This document shows, piece after piece, positions 14,527 to 20,767 of a DNA stretch of 38,337 bases. Under the pieces are notes generated by a model. The model saw nothing but the letters and a program-made list of their open reading frames with translations. It made no database searches and was not told where the DNA came from. Within the stretch, counting starts at the first letter, position 1. The number at the start of each line of letters is the position of its first letter. A program made the translations under genes and the position numbers. Origin of the DNA: a virus; IMG/VR virus record IMGVR_UViG_3300047321_000792, positions 1 through 38,337 of that record; one strand, 5' to 3'.

Positions 14527-15312
14527 TCAGTCGTAGAGTCCGTAACTCAGGTCATCTGGGTCGCAGTCGACCAGCAGAAATGCGTTACCGAAGTACAGGG
14601 ACGCCAACATTCGCTCCCACTTCGAATACACCTGCATGTCGATGGCAATTTTCTTGTCATCCAGCTTGGCGCTGTAGACCTCGCCAAACGCCATGGTTGG
14701 TTTCCAGTGATCGCCGGTTTCGCGCTCGCCCTTGATACTGATGTGCAGCGCGTGTTTCAGGCTGTAGTTGCTGCGCGAGGAAGGCGAGTAGTGGCTACTC
14801 CGGTAACTGTCTTCAGGCTCAGGATCGAAGTAAATGTGCAGCGTCTTGTGGGAGTAACCGCCATCGCCTTCTTCAATGCGAATTTCCGGCCGCTCCCATT
14901 GGCCTTCGGCGGCACTTTCCTTGTGGTGCTCTATGAATTCTCCGAGCAGCGCCTTCAGCGAAACCTCGCCGGCCAGCAGACCCTCGCCGGAAAGCACCTC
15001 AGCTATGGACTTTTCGGCGCGATCCAAGATGAGCGAACCCATGGCCGCTTGTTCCCAGCGCTGGCTCAGGGCGTTGGCGACGAGGGCGTTGTAGCGCTGA
15101 AGCTCGAACATGTCGGTGACGTTGGCGGGCAGTGCAGACTTGACGGCTTCCTTAATTGCTCCGCCGAAGTCGCCGTAGGAGCGAAAGGTGTCACTTACAA
15201 CTTCTTTGAACAGCTTCTCGATGCCCTCGTCGATCAGTTCACGCGGGCGGTCGGACTGGGCGTATGCAGTGACGCGCTCGGCAAGAAGCGCTTGAAGGGT
15301 TTGTTCGCTCAT
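14527..15312 (-). CDS. Hypothetical phage protein, first gene after pL
   Basis: A 261-residue soluble protein begins MSEQTLQALLAERVTAYAQS. The N-terminal half is helical (KLFKEVVSDTFRSYGDFGGA, LQRYNALVANALSQRW); the C-terminal half is strand-rich with LHIYFDPEPEDSYRSS and ends DCDPDDLSYGLYD. Similar proteins occur in early regions of many phages without a known role. It is the first gene downstream of pL, about 340 nt into the transcript, so it should be made very early after infection or induction. Confidence 0.75.
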   Translation of the reverse strand: MSEQTLQALLAERVTAYAQSDRPRELIDEGIEKLFKEVVSDTFRSYGDFGGAIKEAVKSALPANVTDMFELQRYNALVANALSQRWEQAAMGSLILDRAEKSIAEVLSGEGLLAGEVSLKALLGEFIEHHKESAAEGQWERPEIRIEEGDGGYSHKTLHIYFDPEPEDSYRSSHYSPSSRSNYSLKHALHISIKGERETGDHWKPTMAFGEVYSAKLDDKKIAIDMQVYSKWERMLASLYFGNAFLLVDCDPDDLSYGLYD

Positions 15313-15650
15313 TTGATGCTCCGTGCTTGATCGGTTGATTTCCCGTCTGGCCCTGTCGCCAAGGCCAGCCAGTGAAATCTGTTTTTTCTCCGCACCCGCT
15401 TACCAGGTCATTCACTCAGTTAGGTCAACACCTCGTCCGCCGTCGCAGTGGGCTGCGCGTGGGCAGGCTTTCGGGCCTGTCGGATCGCCGGTCGCCGGTA
15501 GAGGCAAGTACGGTTTTGTTCATCGGTTTACTGACCTCCCACCGATGGAGCCGGGAGTGACCTAACCGGACTGACCGGGTAGTCGTTAATGGCGCTGGTT
15601 GTTAAAGAGCGGCGCGGCTTTCGCTGCTGGGCCGGTGGTACGTTGGCTTG
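15313..15650 (-). other. Long leader of the pL transcript with boxA-like sequence
   Basis: No convincing gene is seen here. About 40 nt after the expected pL start, the minus strand reads CGCTCTTTAACAAC (15598-15611), matching the bacterial boxA antitermination core GCTCTTTAACA. Downstream are hairpins: CCGG around a TCAGT loop just after boxA, and CATCGGT/ACCGATG (15521-15527 with 15541-15547). The layout resembles a lambda nut site or an HK022-like put leader. No N-like gene is recognised. Confidence 0.45.
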
Positions 15651-15656
15651 CGAATA

Positions 15657-15685
15657 AAAGTAGCAGTGCTGCTTTTTAAAGTAAA
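15657..15685 (-). promoter_or_regulatory. Early left promoter pL
   Basis: On the minus strand -35 TTTACT (15680-15685) and -10 TACTTT (15657-15662) are 17 bp apart. The spacer TTAAAAAGCAGCACTGC is almost the same as that of the rightward promoter at 19084-19112. An operator-like palindrome lies in the spacer, so the promoter should be off in the lysogen. It would drive the leftward genes from 15312 to the integrase. Confidence 0.7.
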
Positions 15686-15696
15686 TAGCGCTGCTA
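15661..15696. promoter_or_regulatory. Left operator pair OL
   Basis: Two 14-bp sites, TAGCAGTGCTGCTT (15661-15674) and AAATAGCGCTGCTA (15683-15696), match the ideal TAGCAGC-GCTGCTA. Their centres are 22 bp apart, about two helix turns, as expected for cooperating repressor dimers. The first lies between the pL -35 and -10 elements; the second overlaps the -35. Three like sites lie between cI and cro. Confidence 0.7.
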
Positions 15697-15720
15697 ATAA
15701 TAATTTTTGCGGGCGTAAAA

Positions 15721-15741
15721 AAGCCCGCACATGGCGGGCTT
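15721..15741 (-). terminator. Terminator after the superinfection-immunity gene
   Basis: AAGCCCGC (15721-15728) and GCGGGCTT (15734-15741) pair around ACATG. On the minus strand the hairpin is followed by a T6 run (15717-15722), the classic intrinsic terminator. It begins 14 bases after the end of the Imm-like gene and separates its transcript from pL. Confidence 0.85.
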
Positions 15742-15754
15742 GGGAAAAGTGGGT

Positions 15755-16318
15755 TCAGTCAAGAATTGGTGGGTATTTCCCGCTTACGGAATCCCGGTAC
15801 ATGATTTCGCTGAAGAGCCTCGGCTCATTCCGAAGGAGCGCTAAGGCCTGCTTTGCCTCTTCTTTTGTTTCAAACGGGCCGGCACCAATTGCCGTGCCAA
15901 TCATTGGAACAACTGGAAGTCCGAGCGCCTTGATCGCCTCGATGGTGCTTAGCTGCTCCGCACCCTCCTTACAGGGTACGGATGCGACCCACCCGTTCCG
16001 GAGTCGTGGAGACTGAATAGCTTCAACCTCTGCACTGCAGTGCTTGCACTTGATGGCTGCGCTCTTGATCGTTTCGGCGCAGAAAGGGCAGGCACGCTCG
16101 GCGGACGCACCAACTCCTAGCCCCAAACGGTTTTTCGGTTTTTCTGTGTTTGCTGAGGAAGCCCAAACCAATGCGACGACCCATCCCAAAAACGTCCAGC
16201 CAAGAAAAAGATTGACCAGGAAAATCGACGTTCCGTTGAGGTGCTTTCGACTTGAGGCAACAAATGTGGGCAGGAAATAGATTACGAAGCCAACCACCAG
16301 AAACAGAAAGCCAGCCAT
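15755..16318 (-). CDS. Superinfection-immunity (Imm) family protein fused to zinc ribbon
   Basis: A 187-residue membrane protein. Residues 3-52 carry two membrane spans with YFLPTFVASSRKHLNGTSIF followed by LVNLFLGWTFLGWVVALVW, the signature of the Imm_superinfect family (T4 Imm-like proteins that block DNA entry of related phages). Residues 77-94 are a zinc ribbon, CPFCAET...IKCKHC. Residues 108-168 resemble a SPOR-like fold (GPFETKEEAKQALALLRNE). The start at 16316-16318 has GGAAG at the correct distance; an ATG six codons upstream is less well placed. It has its own terminator and lies next to cI, so lysogenic expression is likely. Confidence 0.8.
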   Translation of the reverse strand: MAGFLFLVVGFVIYFLPTFVASSRKHLNGTSIFLVNLFLGWTFLGWVVALVWASSANTEKPKNRLGLGVGASAERACPFCAETIKSAAIKCKHCSAEVEAIQSPRLRNGWVASVPCKEGAEQLSTIEAIKALGLPVVPMIGTAIGAGPFETKEEAKQALALLRNEPRLFSEIMYRDSVSGKYPPILD

Positions 16319-16480
16319 AGGACTTCCACTATCCATATCGTATAACCTGATCCATTGAGGGAGACGCGGATTTTACCATTCGTGGCCGTGCGCCACCATC
16401 TTCTGCACCGTCAGTCGCCGCCACTGAACGGCAGCGCTTTGGGGGGGGCTCTACCGGTGTACCCCCTCCAGGTACTCACT

Positions 16481-16707
16481 ATGAACGACGATGGGAAAGA
16501 GCGGGCCTTGTCCGCCTGGCGCAAGTTACTTGAAGAGCCAGAAATCCGGATGGACGCCGAGGAGCATTACGACTAACTGCTGAAGCTGGCGGACGGGTAC
16601 AACCGCGCGTAATCGACGGTGATGACTGCCGGGAGCAGGCGGAGGAGGCGACTGTCTTTTATGCGCATTCGGTCGAGAGGGCGAGGGGGGGGGCGCAGAG
16701 TTGCTGA
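16481..16707 (+). pseudogene. Small phage gene broken by a stop and a frameshift
   Basis: From ATG 16481 the frame reads MNDDGKERALSAWRKLLEEP up to EEHYD, then meets TAA (16574-16576). It continues past the stop as LLKLADGYNRA. A shift near 16609 opens VIDGDDCREQAEEATVFYAH and onward to TGA 16705-16707. All three pieces are charged, helical and alike in composition, so they look like one small protein of about 75 residues that has decayed by one nonsense and one frameshift change. The homopolymer GGGGGGGGG near its end would also favour slippage. The ribosome site is weak. Confidence 0.55.
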
Positions 16708-16742
16708 GAAAAAACAGCCTGACGTCTCAAAAAACATAATAA

Positions 16743-16765
16743 AAAGCCCCTGCGTCAAGGGCTTT
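16743..16765 (-). terminator. Terminator of the cI-GHKL transcript
   Basis: AAAGCCC (16743-16749) and GGGCTTT (16759-16765) form the outer stem. On the minus strand the inner pairs AGCCCTTG/CAGGGGCT leave a three-base loop and are followed by TTTTTATTATG. It lies about 100 bp beyond the stop of the GHKL/STAS-like gene. Confidence 0.75.
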
Positions 16766-16871
16766 ACTGGGCAAATTTTACCGAGGCCTAACAGCAGATC
16801 TTGATAGATGCATCCTGAAGGATTCGCAGCATCTTATTTTTTATAGCTTGTACTCTGAATGTATGCAAACT

Positions 16872-18209
16872 CTACGTGTTGTCATCCAGAATAAAATCTA
16901 TCGTCTCGCGAATTTCGGGAGTTGCGTTTACAAACTTAATCCGCTTATATGAACTCATGCCCAAGCTTTTAATCGGGGAGGCAAGCAAGGCACTCAGAAA
17001 ACTATGAGGTGAGCTTACAACATTCTCGAAGTTTATCAGGACGTTTTTTCCCTCTTCTATTGCAGGAAAAATTCTTTTATCACGCAGTTTTATTGCGGCC
17101 TCTTTGTCTTCTGCGTATTTTCCGAAAAAATTTTCAATGCCAATTAAAATTGTGGTTGCAGCTTCCTTTGTATCGCCGAATTTCTGCTCTTTGTCAGCGG
17201 CCTCACGGAATTCCTGCATTATTTTGTGCAATACGAAATTCGAGTTTCTTTCCAGGCGGAGAGAGACCAGTACAAGAGTGCCTGGCCATGCTGTTTCCAT
17301 TCGTCTACGCGTTACATCTCTCGGTGATATGTGAACCAGTCCATTTCCTGAAAGTATGTGCATGTCGGCGTTTAAGCGCCTTATAATATTAGATGAGATG
17401 AATAATCCCATGCCTGCGTTATTTTTATTTTTATATGGGTCGTTACGGCCAAAGGTTCCTGAGACTTTTGGACGCAAAGCAAACTCAATTGCCTCTTCGT
17501 CCGTTTCTAATGGTGGAAAGGCTTGCTCTATATGTGCCTTTATGCCAACTCCCAAGTCGGCAATAATGAATTGGATTTCGTTCCGCTGTTTGTACCATGT
17601 GAACTGGACCAGTGATGGTATGCGAACGCTTCTTGGTCCTGAGAAGCAGCTGCCATGTTCCATAGTATTGTATAAAAGCTCGCCCAGAACATAACGCAAA
17701 GTGCTTTCATACTCAACGTTGAATCCATCTGTGTATGATTCTGCTGACTGTATGACTGTCCCGAAATCCTTCGCATCTCTAACTGCGAAAAGCGGTTTAA
17801 AATGATTGCCTTTGAACTGCTGGCCATCATTAAATAACACGGCAAATAAACCTCGCGCCCCCATTGTGCGCCACATTTCGCTGGCCCCAGTGACCTTTTC
17901 ATTTTCTACAAAGGTTACTCGACAGCCTTGAGATTTTAATTTCCAGCCGTAAATGGCAAGCAGGGACAAAGCTTGATAGTTAGCTGTGTGACATCTCGTC
18001 AGGTCGATCTCTACTGGCGAGTCATGAATATTCCAGTTAAAAAAACTAATGAGCCTCTCAAAGTCATAAACATCATGCTCTTTAAAGGAAAATCGTGGGG
18101 GTAGCTGAAGCTTGACCACTCTCTGATCCTCTAGCTCTTTTTTTAACTCTTCGAAACCTTCGTGATACATCGTCAGTCCCTTTACGATTTCAGAATGGTT
18201 TTCAGTCAT
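16872..18209 (-). CDS. GHKL ATPase with STAS-like ends, encoded behind cI
   Basis: This 445-residue protein starts at ATG 18207-18209 with AAAGG close upstream, 28 bp after the cI stop. Residues 30-125 resemble a STAS-like domain (PVEIDLTRCHTANYQALSLL). Residues 165-320 are a GHKL/HATPase domain with all boxes intact: N-box GELLYNTMEHG (Glu177, Asn181, His185), G1 DLGVG (218-222) and G2 NAGMGLFIS (264-272). Residues 365-440 resemble DUF4325, a STAS-like domain (KNVLINFENVVSSPHSFLSA). No kinase phospho-His or receiver domain is seen. STAS and GHKL parts normally work as partner-switching modules. Co-transcription with cI predicts expression in the lysogen; anti-phage defence or host control is inferred. 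Codon use is more AT-rich than in its neighbours, suggesting recent transfer. Confidence 0.8.
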   Translation of the reverse strand: MTENHSEIVKGLTMYHEGFEELKKELEDQRVVKLQLPPRFSFKEHDVYDFERLISFFNWNIHDSPVEIDLTRCHTANYQALSLLAIYGWKLKSQGCRVTFVENEKVTGASEMWRTMGARGLFAVLFNDGQQFKGNHFKPLFAVRDAKDFGTVIQSAESYTDGFNVEYESTLRYVLGELLYNTMEHGSCFSGPRSVRIPSLVQFTWYKQRNEIQFIIADLGVGIKAHIEQAFPPLETDEEAIEFALRPKVSGTFGRNDPYKNKNNAGMGLFISSNIIRRLNADMHILSGNGLVHISPRDVTRRRMETAWPGTLVLVSLRLERNSNFVLHKIMQEFREAADKEQKFGDTKEAATTILIGIENFFGKYAEDKEAAIKLRDKRIFPAIEEGKNVLINFENVVSSPHSFLSALLASPIKSLGMSSYKRIKFVNATPEIRETIDFILDDNT

Positions 18210-18237
18210 GACCTTTACATCATTGTTGGTGTAGTTG

Positions 18238-19026
18238 TCAGCGAGAATACATAGCCCACCAGAACACATGCCCCAAAATCGATATCTGCTGTTCCTGGAT
18301 CTGCTGGAACGTATAGTCCTCGTCCGGATGCTCATCACGGTTGAAGCTGCGCAAGCGAATCCCGATCGGGATGCGGTAGACCTGCTTCACGCGAAGCTGG
18401 CCGTTGTGGTTGATGGCATACATCTCGCCGTCGACGATATCGCTCAGTGAGTTTTTCCCCACGTTCACGCCGACCGTCGCGCCGTCGCGCAGCACAGGCA
18501 CCATGCTGTTGCCGCCGACCTTCACGCACTTGGCGTTGCTGAACTGAACGCCGTTGTGGCGCAGGTCCTTCTTGTTGAAGCGCAGACGCGAGTTGGCGCT
18601 TTCCTCAATCGCGAACCTGCCAGATCCGGCCGCCAGTTCGACTTCATGAAGGAAGGGGACGTAGACCTCATCATCATCGAGCGGAGTTTCGTCGTCCCAA
18701 GTCTCGATGCTTCCTAATTTTACGCTTGGCTGTATGCGGTCCTGCTGCACGCTGGCAACAGTGGATAACAGTCGAGAGCTGACCTCGCTTGCATCGAAGT
18801 TGAGCGCCTTTGCGAGCTTCAGCAGCGCTTCCACATTTAGTGGCACCTTCCCGGTGGCGTATTGGCTGAATGCGCTTTGCCCAGACCATCCGCACGCCTC
18901 TGCAACATCCGCCTGCGTCAGGCTGCGCCCGGCAGCTTTTGCAGCTGATTTCCGCTGTTCGTAGATAGCCTTGAGCCTGGCGCTCTCGGCGACTTCTTCG
19001 GGGGTAAGGGGGCGGCGTATTTTCAT
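18238..19026 (-). CDS. cI: CI-like repressor (S24 self-cleaving)
   Basis: A 262-residue repressor that maintains lysogeny. Residues 35-62 form the helix-turn-helix (LTQADVAEACGWSGQSAFSQ). The C-terminal half is an S24/LexA-like domain with the cleavage site Ala133-Gly134 (ELAAGSGRF), the catalytic Ser174 in GGNSMVPVLRDG and the Lys214 in QLRVKQVYR, so it should self-cleave in the SOS response. The start 19024-19026 lacks a ribosome site and lies 10 bases after TAATAC, so the message may be nearly leaderless, as for lambda cI. It overlaps no gene and is followed by the GHKL gene. Confidence 0.93.
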   Translation of the reverse strand: MKIRRPLTPEEVAESARLKAIYEQRKSAAKAAGRSLTQADVAEACGWSGQSAFSQYATGKVPLNVEALLKLAKALNFDASEVSSRLLSTVASVQQDRIQPSVKLGSIETWDDETPLDDDEVYVPFLHEVELAAGSGRFAIEESANSRLRFNKKDLRHNGVQFSNAKCVKVGGNSMVPVLRDGATVGVNVGKNSLSDIVDGEMYAINHNGQLRVKQVYRIPIGIRLRSFNRDEHPDEDYTFQQIQEQQISILGHVFWWAMYSR

Positions 19027-19040
19027 ACGAACAAGAGTAT

Positions 19041-19112
19041 TAGCAGAGCTGATACTCAAGCAAATAGCACTGCTAGTATTTTGTTGCTGATAAAAAGCAG
19101 CGCTGCTACTAT
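19041..19112. promoter_or_regulatory. Right operator region with pR and pRM
   Basis: Three 14-bp operators lie here: TAGCAGAGCTGATA (19041-19054), AAATAGCACTGCTA (19062-19075) and AAGCAGCGCTGCTA (19095-19108). Centre spacings are 21 and 33 bp. Rightward promoter pR is -35 TTGCTG (19084-19089), a 17-bp spacer and -10 TACTAT (19107-19112); the third operator fills its spacer. Leftward, TAATAC next to the first operator is a likely pRM -10, with a poor -35 (TTTGCT, 16 bp upstream). CI on the right-hand site would shut pR. Confidence 0.75.
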
Positions 19113-19142
19113 CCATGGCAGATATCAAGCCGTGGAAATTCC

Positions 19143-19346
19143 ATGAAAAAGATCCCTTTGAGCAAATACCTAGAAGAGCACGGCACTCAAGCCGCGCTTG
19201 CTGCTGCTCTCGGCGTGAACCAGAGCGCGATCTCGCAAATGGTTCGAGCCGGCAGAAGCATTGAAATCACCCTTTATGACGATGGACGCATTGAGGCGAA
19301 CGAGATTCGCCCGATCCCTGCGCGTCCGAAACGCACAGCAGCTTGA
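19143..19346 (+). CDS. cro: Cro-like repressor
   Basis: A 67-residue DNA-binding protein. Residues 12-35 are the helix-turn-helix (HGTQAALAAALGVNQSAISQ), and EITLYDDGRIEANEIRPIPA is the C-terminal strand of lambda Cro-type dimers. It is the first gene from pR, divergent from cI, and should compete for the same operators to favour lytic growth. The start is preceded by TGGAAATTCC. Confidence 0.9.
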   Translation: MKKIPLSKYLEEHGTQAALAAALGVNQSAISQMVRAGRSIEITLYDDGRIEANEIRPIPARPKRTAA

Positions 19347-19427
19347 AACGTTCATTGCTGACTGCCTGAACAAATGATCGCCCACGCACTGGTAGGGCGC
19401 CACGGAAACAAAATTGAGGTTTTACGA

Positions 19428-19850
19428 ATGGAAGATTTTCTGCGGGCCTGCCAGAGCGCTGTCCTTGATAACGAAGCCAAGACCTTGGCTGCAAAGATGG
19501 GCGTTCCACACGTCGGATTGCTTCAGCGCGCCAACCCGGACAACGACGCACACCACCTGACTGTTGAGCATTTGTTCGGAGTTCTGTTGCACACAGGCGA
19601 CATGCGACCTCTTGCAACACTGGCGAACGAGTTCGGTTTTGACCTCGTAGCGAAAGCTGCACCGGAACCACAAGCGCTGACCAAATCATTGATCAACGTC
19701 GGCAAAGAGGTCGCCGATCTGACCATCGCGGTGCACCAAGCACTGGATGACAACCACGTCAGTGCATTCGAAAAAAACCTCATCCGTCAGGAAATCAACC
19801 ACGTTCGGCAGAGCCTGGACGTGATGGATGCCTCGGTAAAGGCCGCCTGA
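19428..19850 (+). CDS. CII-like phage regulatory protein
   Basis: A 140-residue protein starts at ATG 19428-19430 with GAGG eight bases upstream; the frame is open 18 codons further. It resembles the phage CII regulatory family: MEDFLRACQSAVLDNEAKTL followed by MGVPHVGLLQRANPDNDAHH and HLTVEHLFGVLLHTGDMRPL. In other phages such proteins activate lysogenic promoters. Its place after cro fits. The C-terminal half is helical. Confidence 0.8.
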   Translation: MEDFLRACQSAVLDNEAKTLAAKMGVPHVGLLQRANPDNDAHHLTVEHLFGVLLHTGDMRPLATLANEFGFDLVAKAAPEPQALTKSLINVGKEVADLTIAVHQALDDNHVSAFEKNLIRQEINHVRQSLDVMDASVKAA

Positions 19851-19866
19851 ATCCCGGGCACAAAAA

Positions 19867-19887
19867 AGCCGACGGAGAAGGTCGGCT
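19867..19887. terminator. Hairpin between the CII-like and antirepressor genes
   Basis: AGCCGAC (19867-19873) and GTCGGCT (19881-19887) pair around GGAGAAG. On the plus strand only GATT follows; on the minus strand a T6 run follows. It may attenuate the early right message or stop antisense transcription. Confidence 0.55.
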
Positions 19888-19914
19888 GATTCGCAAAACT
19901 AGAGAGGCCCGATT

Positions 19915-20766
19915 ATGCAGAGCCAGCCAAATTCCAGCAATACCCCGAACAATGTCGCGACACGTTTTAACAAATCGCAAAACGTGTCGCGTACCACCTC
20001 AGTAATTCCTTTCGACTTCGACGGCGGCGCCATCCGCGTCATAACAGATGAACTCGGCGACCCGTGGTTCGTCGCCCGTGATGTTGCCCATGCGCTCGGT
20101 TATGCCAAGCCAGAGAACGCGATTTCCCGTCACTGCAAGGCCGCAACCACTACCCCGAAACAGGGTGGTGGTTTCATGACCGTCATTCCTGAGCGCGATG
20201 TCTACCGACTGGTGATGCGCTCCAAGCTGGTTGGTGCCGAACGCTTCGAAGACTGGGTAGTGGGTGAGGTGTTGCCTAGCATTTGCAAAACCGGAAAGTA
20301 CGAAGCTGCCAGCCCGAGCAGTTCAAAAGTTGTAGGTGAACTGGCACTCATGGAGTGCTACACGCGCTTGTTGAAGCCGTCGCCGTCCAGCCAGGTGATG
20401 ATGCTGGCGAGGATCGCCACCAATAACGGTCTGGAGTCGAGTTTCCTTCCGGGTTACGCCGTGGATGCTGCGCCGGATGCCACTGTCGGCAGTTCGATGC
20501 CGACCAAGGCCATAACCGCGCTGATCAAAGATCACTGCATCGCCAGTACCGCACGCACTTTCAACATTGCACTGGAAGCTCACGGCTTCCTCAAAGTCCT
20601 TCAGCGCAAAAACTCCAAACAAGAGATGGTCGACTTCTGGTCAGTGACTGACAAGGGGCTGGCCTACGGCAAGAACCTCACCAGCCCGCAATGCCCCCGC
20701 GAAACCCAGCCTCACTGGTATGTCGATCGTTTCCCTGAGCTGGCCAAACTGGTCGGGAAGGCCTGA
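19915..20766 (+). CDS. BRO-domain antirepressor
   Basis: A 283-residue protein starts at ATG 19915-19917 behind AGAGAGGCCCGATT. Residues 30-130 are a BRO-N domain (DELGDPWFVARDVAHALGYA, then VIPERDVYRLVMRSKLVGAE), and the C-terminal half is the usual antirepressor partner domain. Such proteins bind DNA or the repressor to trigger lytic growth. The first 28 residues (NNVATRFNKSQNVSR) are unusual because they are written by a 36-bp inverted repeat. Confidence 0.88.
   Translation: MQSQPNSSNTPNNVATRFNKSQNVSRTTSVIPFDFDGGAIRVITDELGDPWFVARDVAHALGYAKPENAISRHCKAATTTPKQGGGFMTVIPERDVYRLVMRSKLVGAERFEDWVVGEVLPSICKTGKYEAASPSSSKVVGELALMECYTRLLKPSPSSQVMMLARIATNNGLESSFLPGYAVDAAPDATVGSSMPTKAITALIKDHCIASTARTFNIALEAHGFLKVLQRKNSKQEMVDFWSVTDKGLAYGKNLTSPQCPRETQPHWYVDRFPELAKLVGKA
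19954..19991. repeat. Bipartite CGACACG/CGTGTCG inverted repeat, copy B
   Basis: Arms CGCGACACGTTTT (19956-19968) and AAAACGTGTCGCG (19979-19991) are a perfect 13-bp inverted repeat with 10 bases between. It sits inside the first codons of the antirepressor gene. A copy with the same 38-bp span is at 26147-26184. It could be an autoregulatory operator or another phage DNA-binding site. Confidence 0.7.
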
Positions 20767-20767
20767 T

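Noticed and set aside
15347-15385. Hairpin CTGGCC/GGCCAG followed by T6 in the pL leader
   Set aside because: The T-run starts about 10 bases beyond a weak 6-bp stem on the plus strand, where no transcript is expected; not called as a terminator.
18078-18092. Second boxA-like match (TGCTCTTTAAAGG) on the plus strand
   Set aside because: It lies inside the coding region of the GHKL gene, on its non-transcribed strand, and is not behind any promoter.
18210-18338. Upstream extension of the GHKL gene into cI
   Set aside because: Arg/Ser-rich low-quality sequence that is a frame-shifted reading of the cI 3' end; ATG at 18207 has AAGG upstream.
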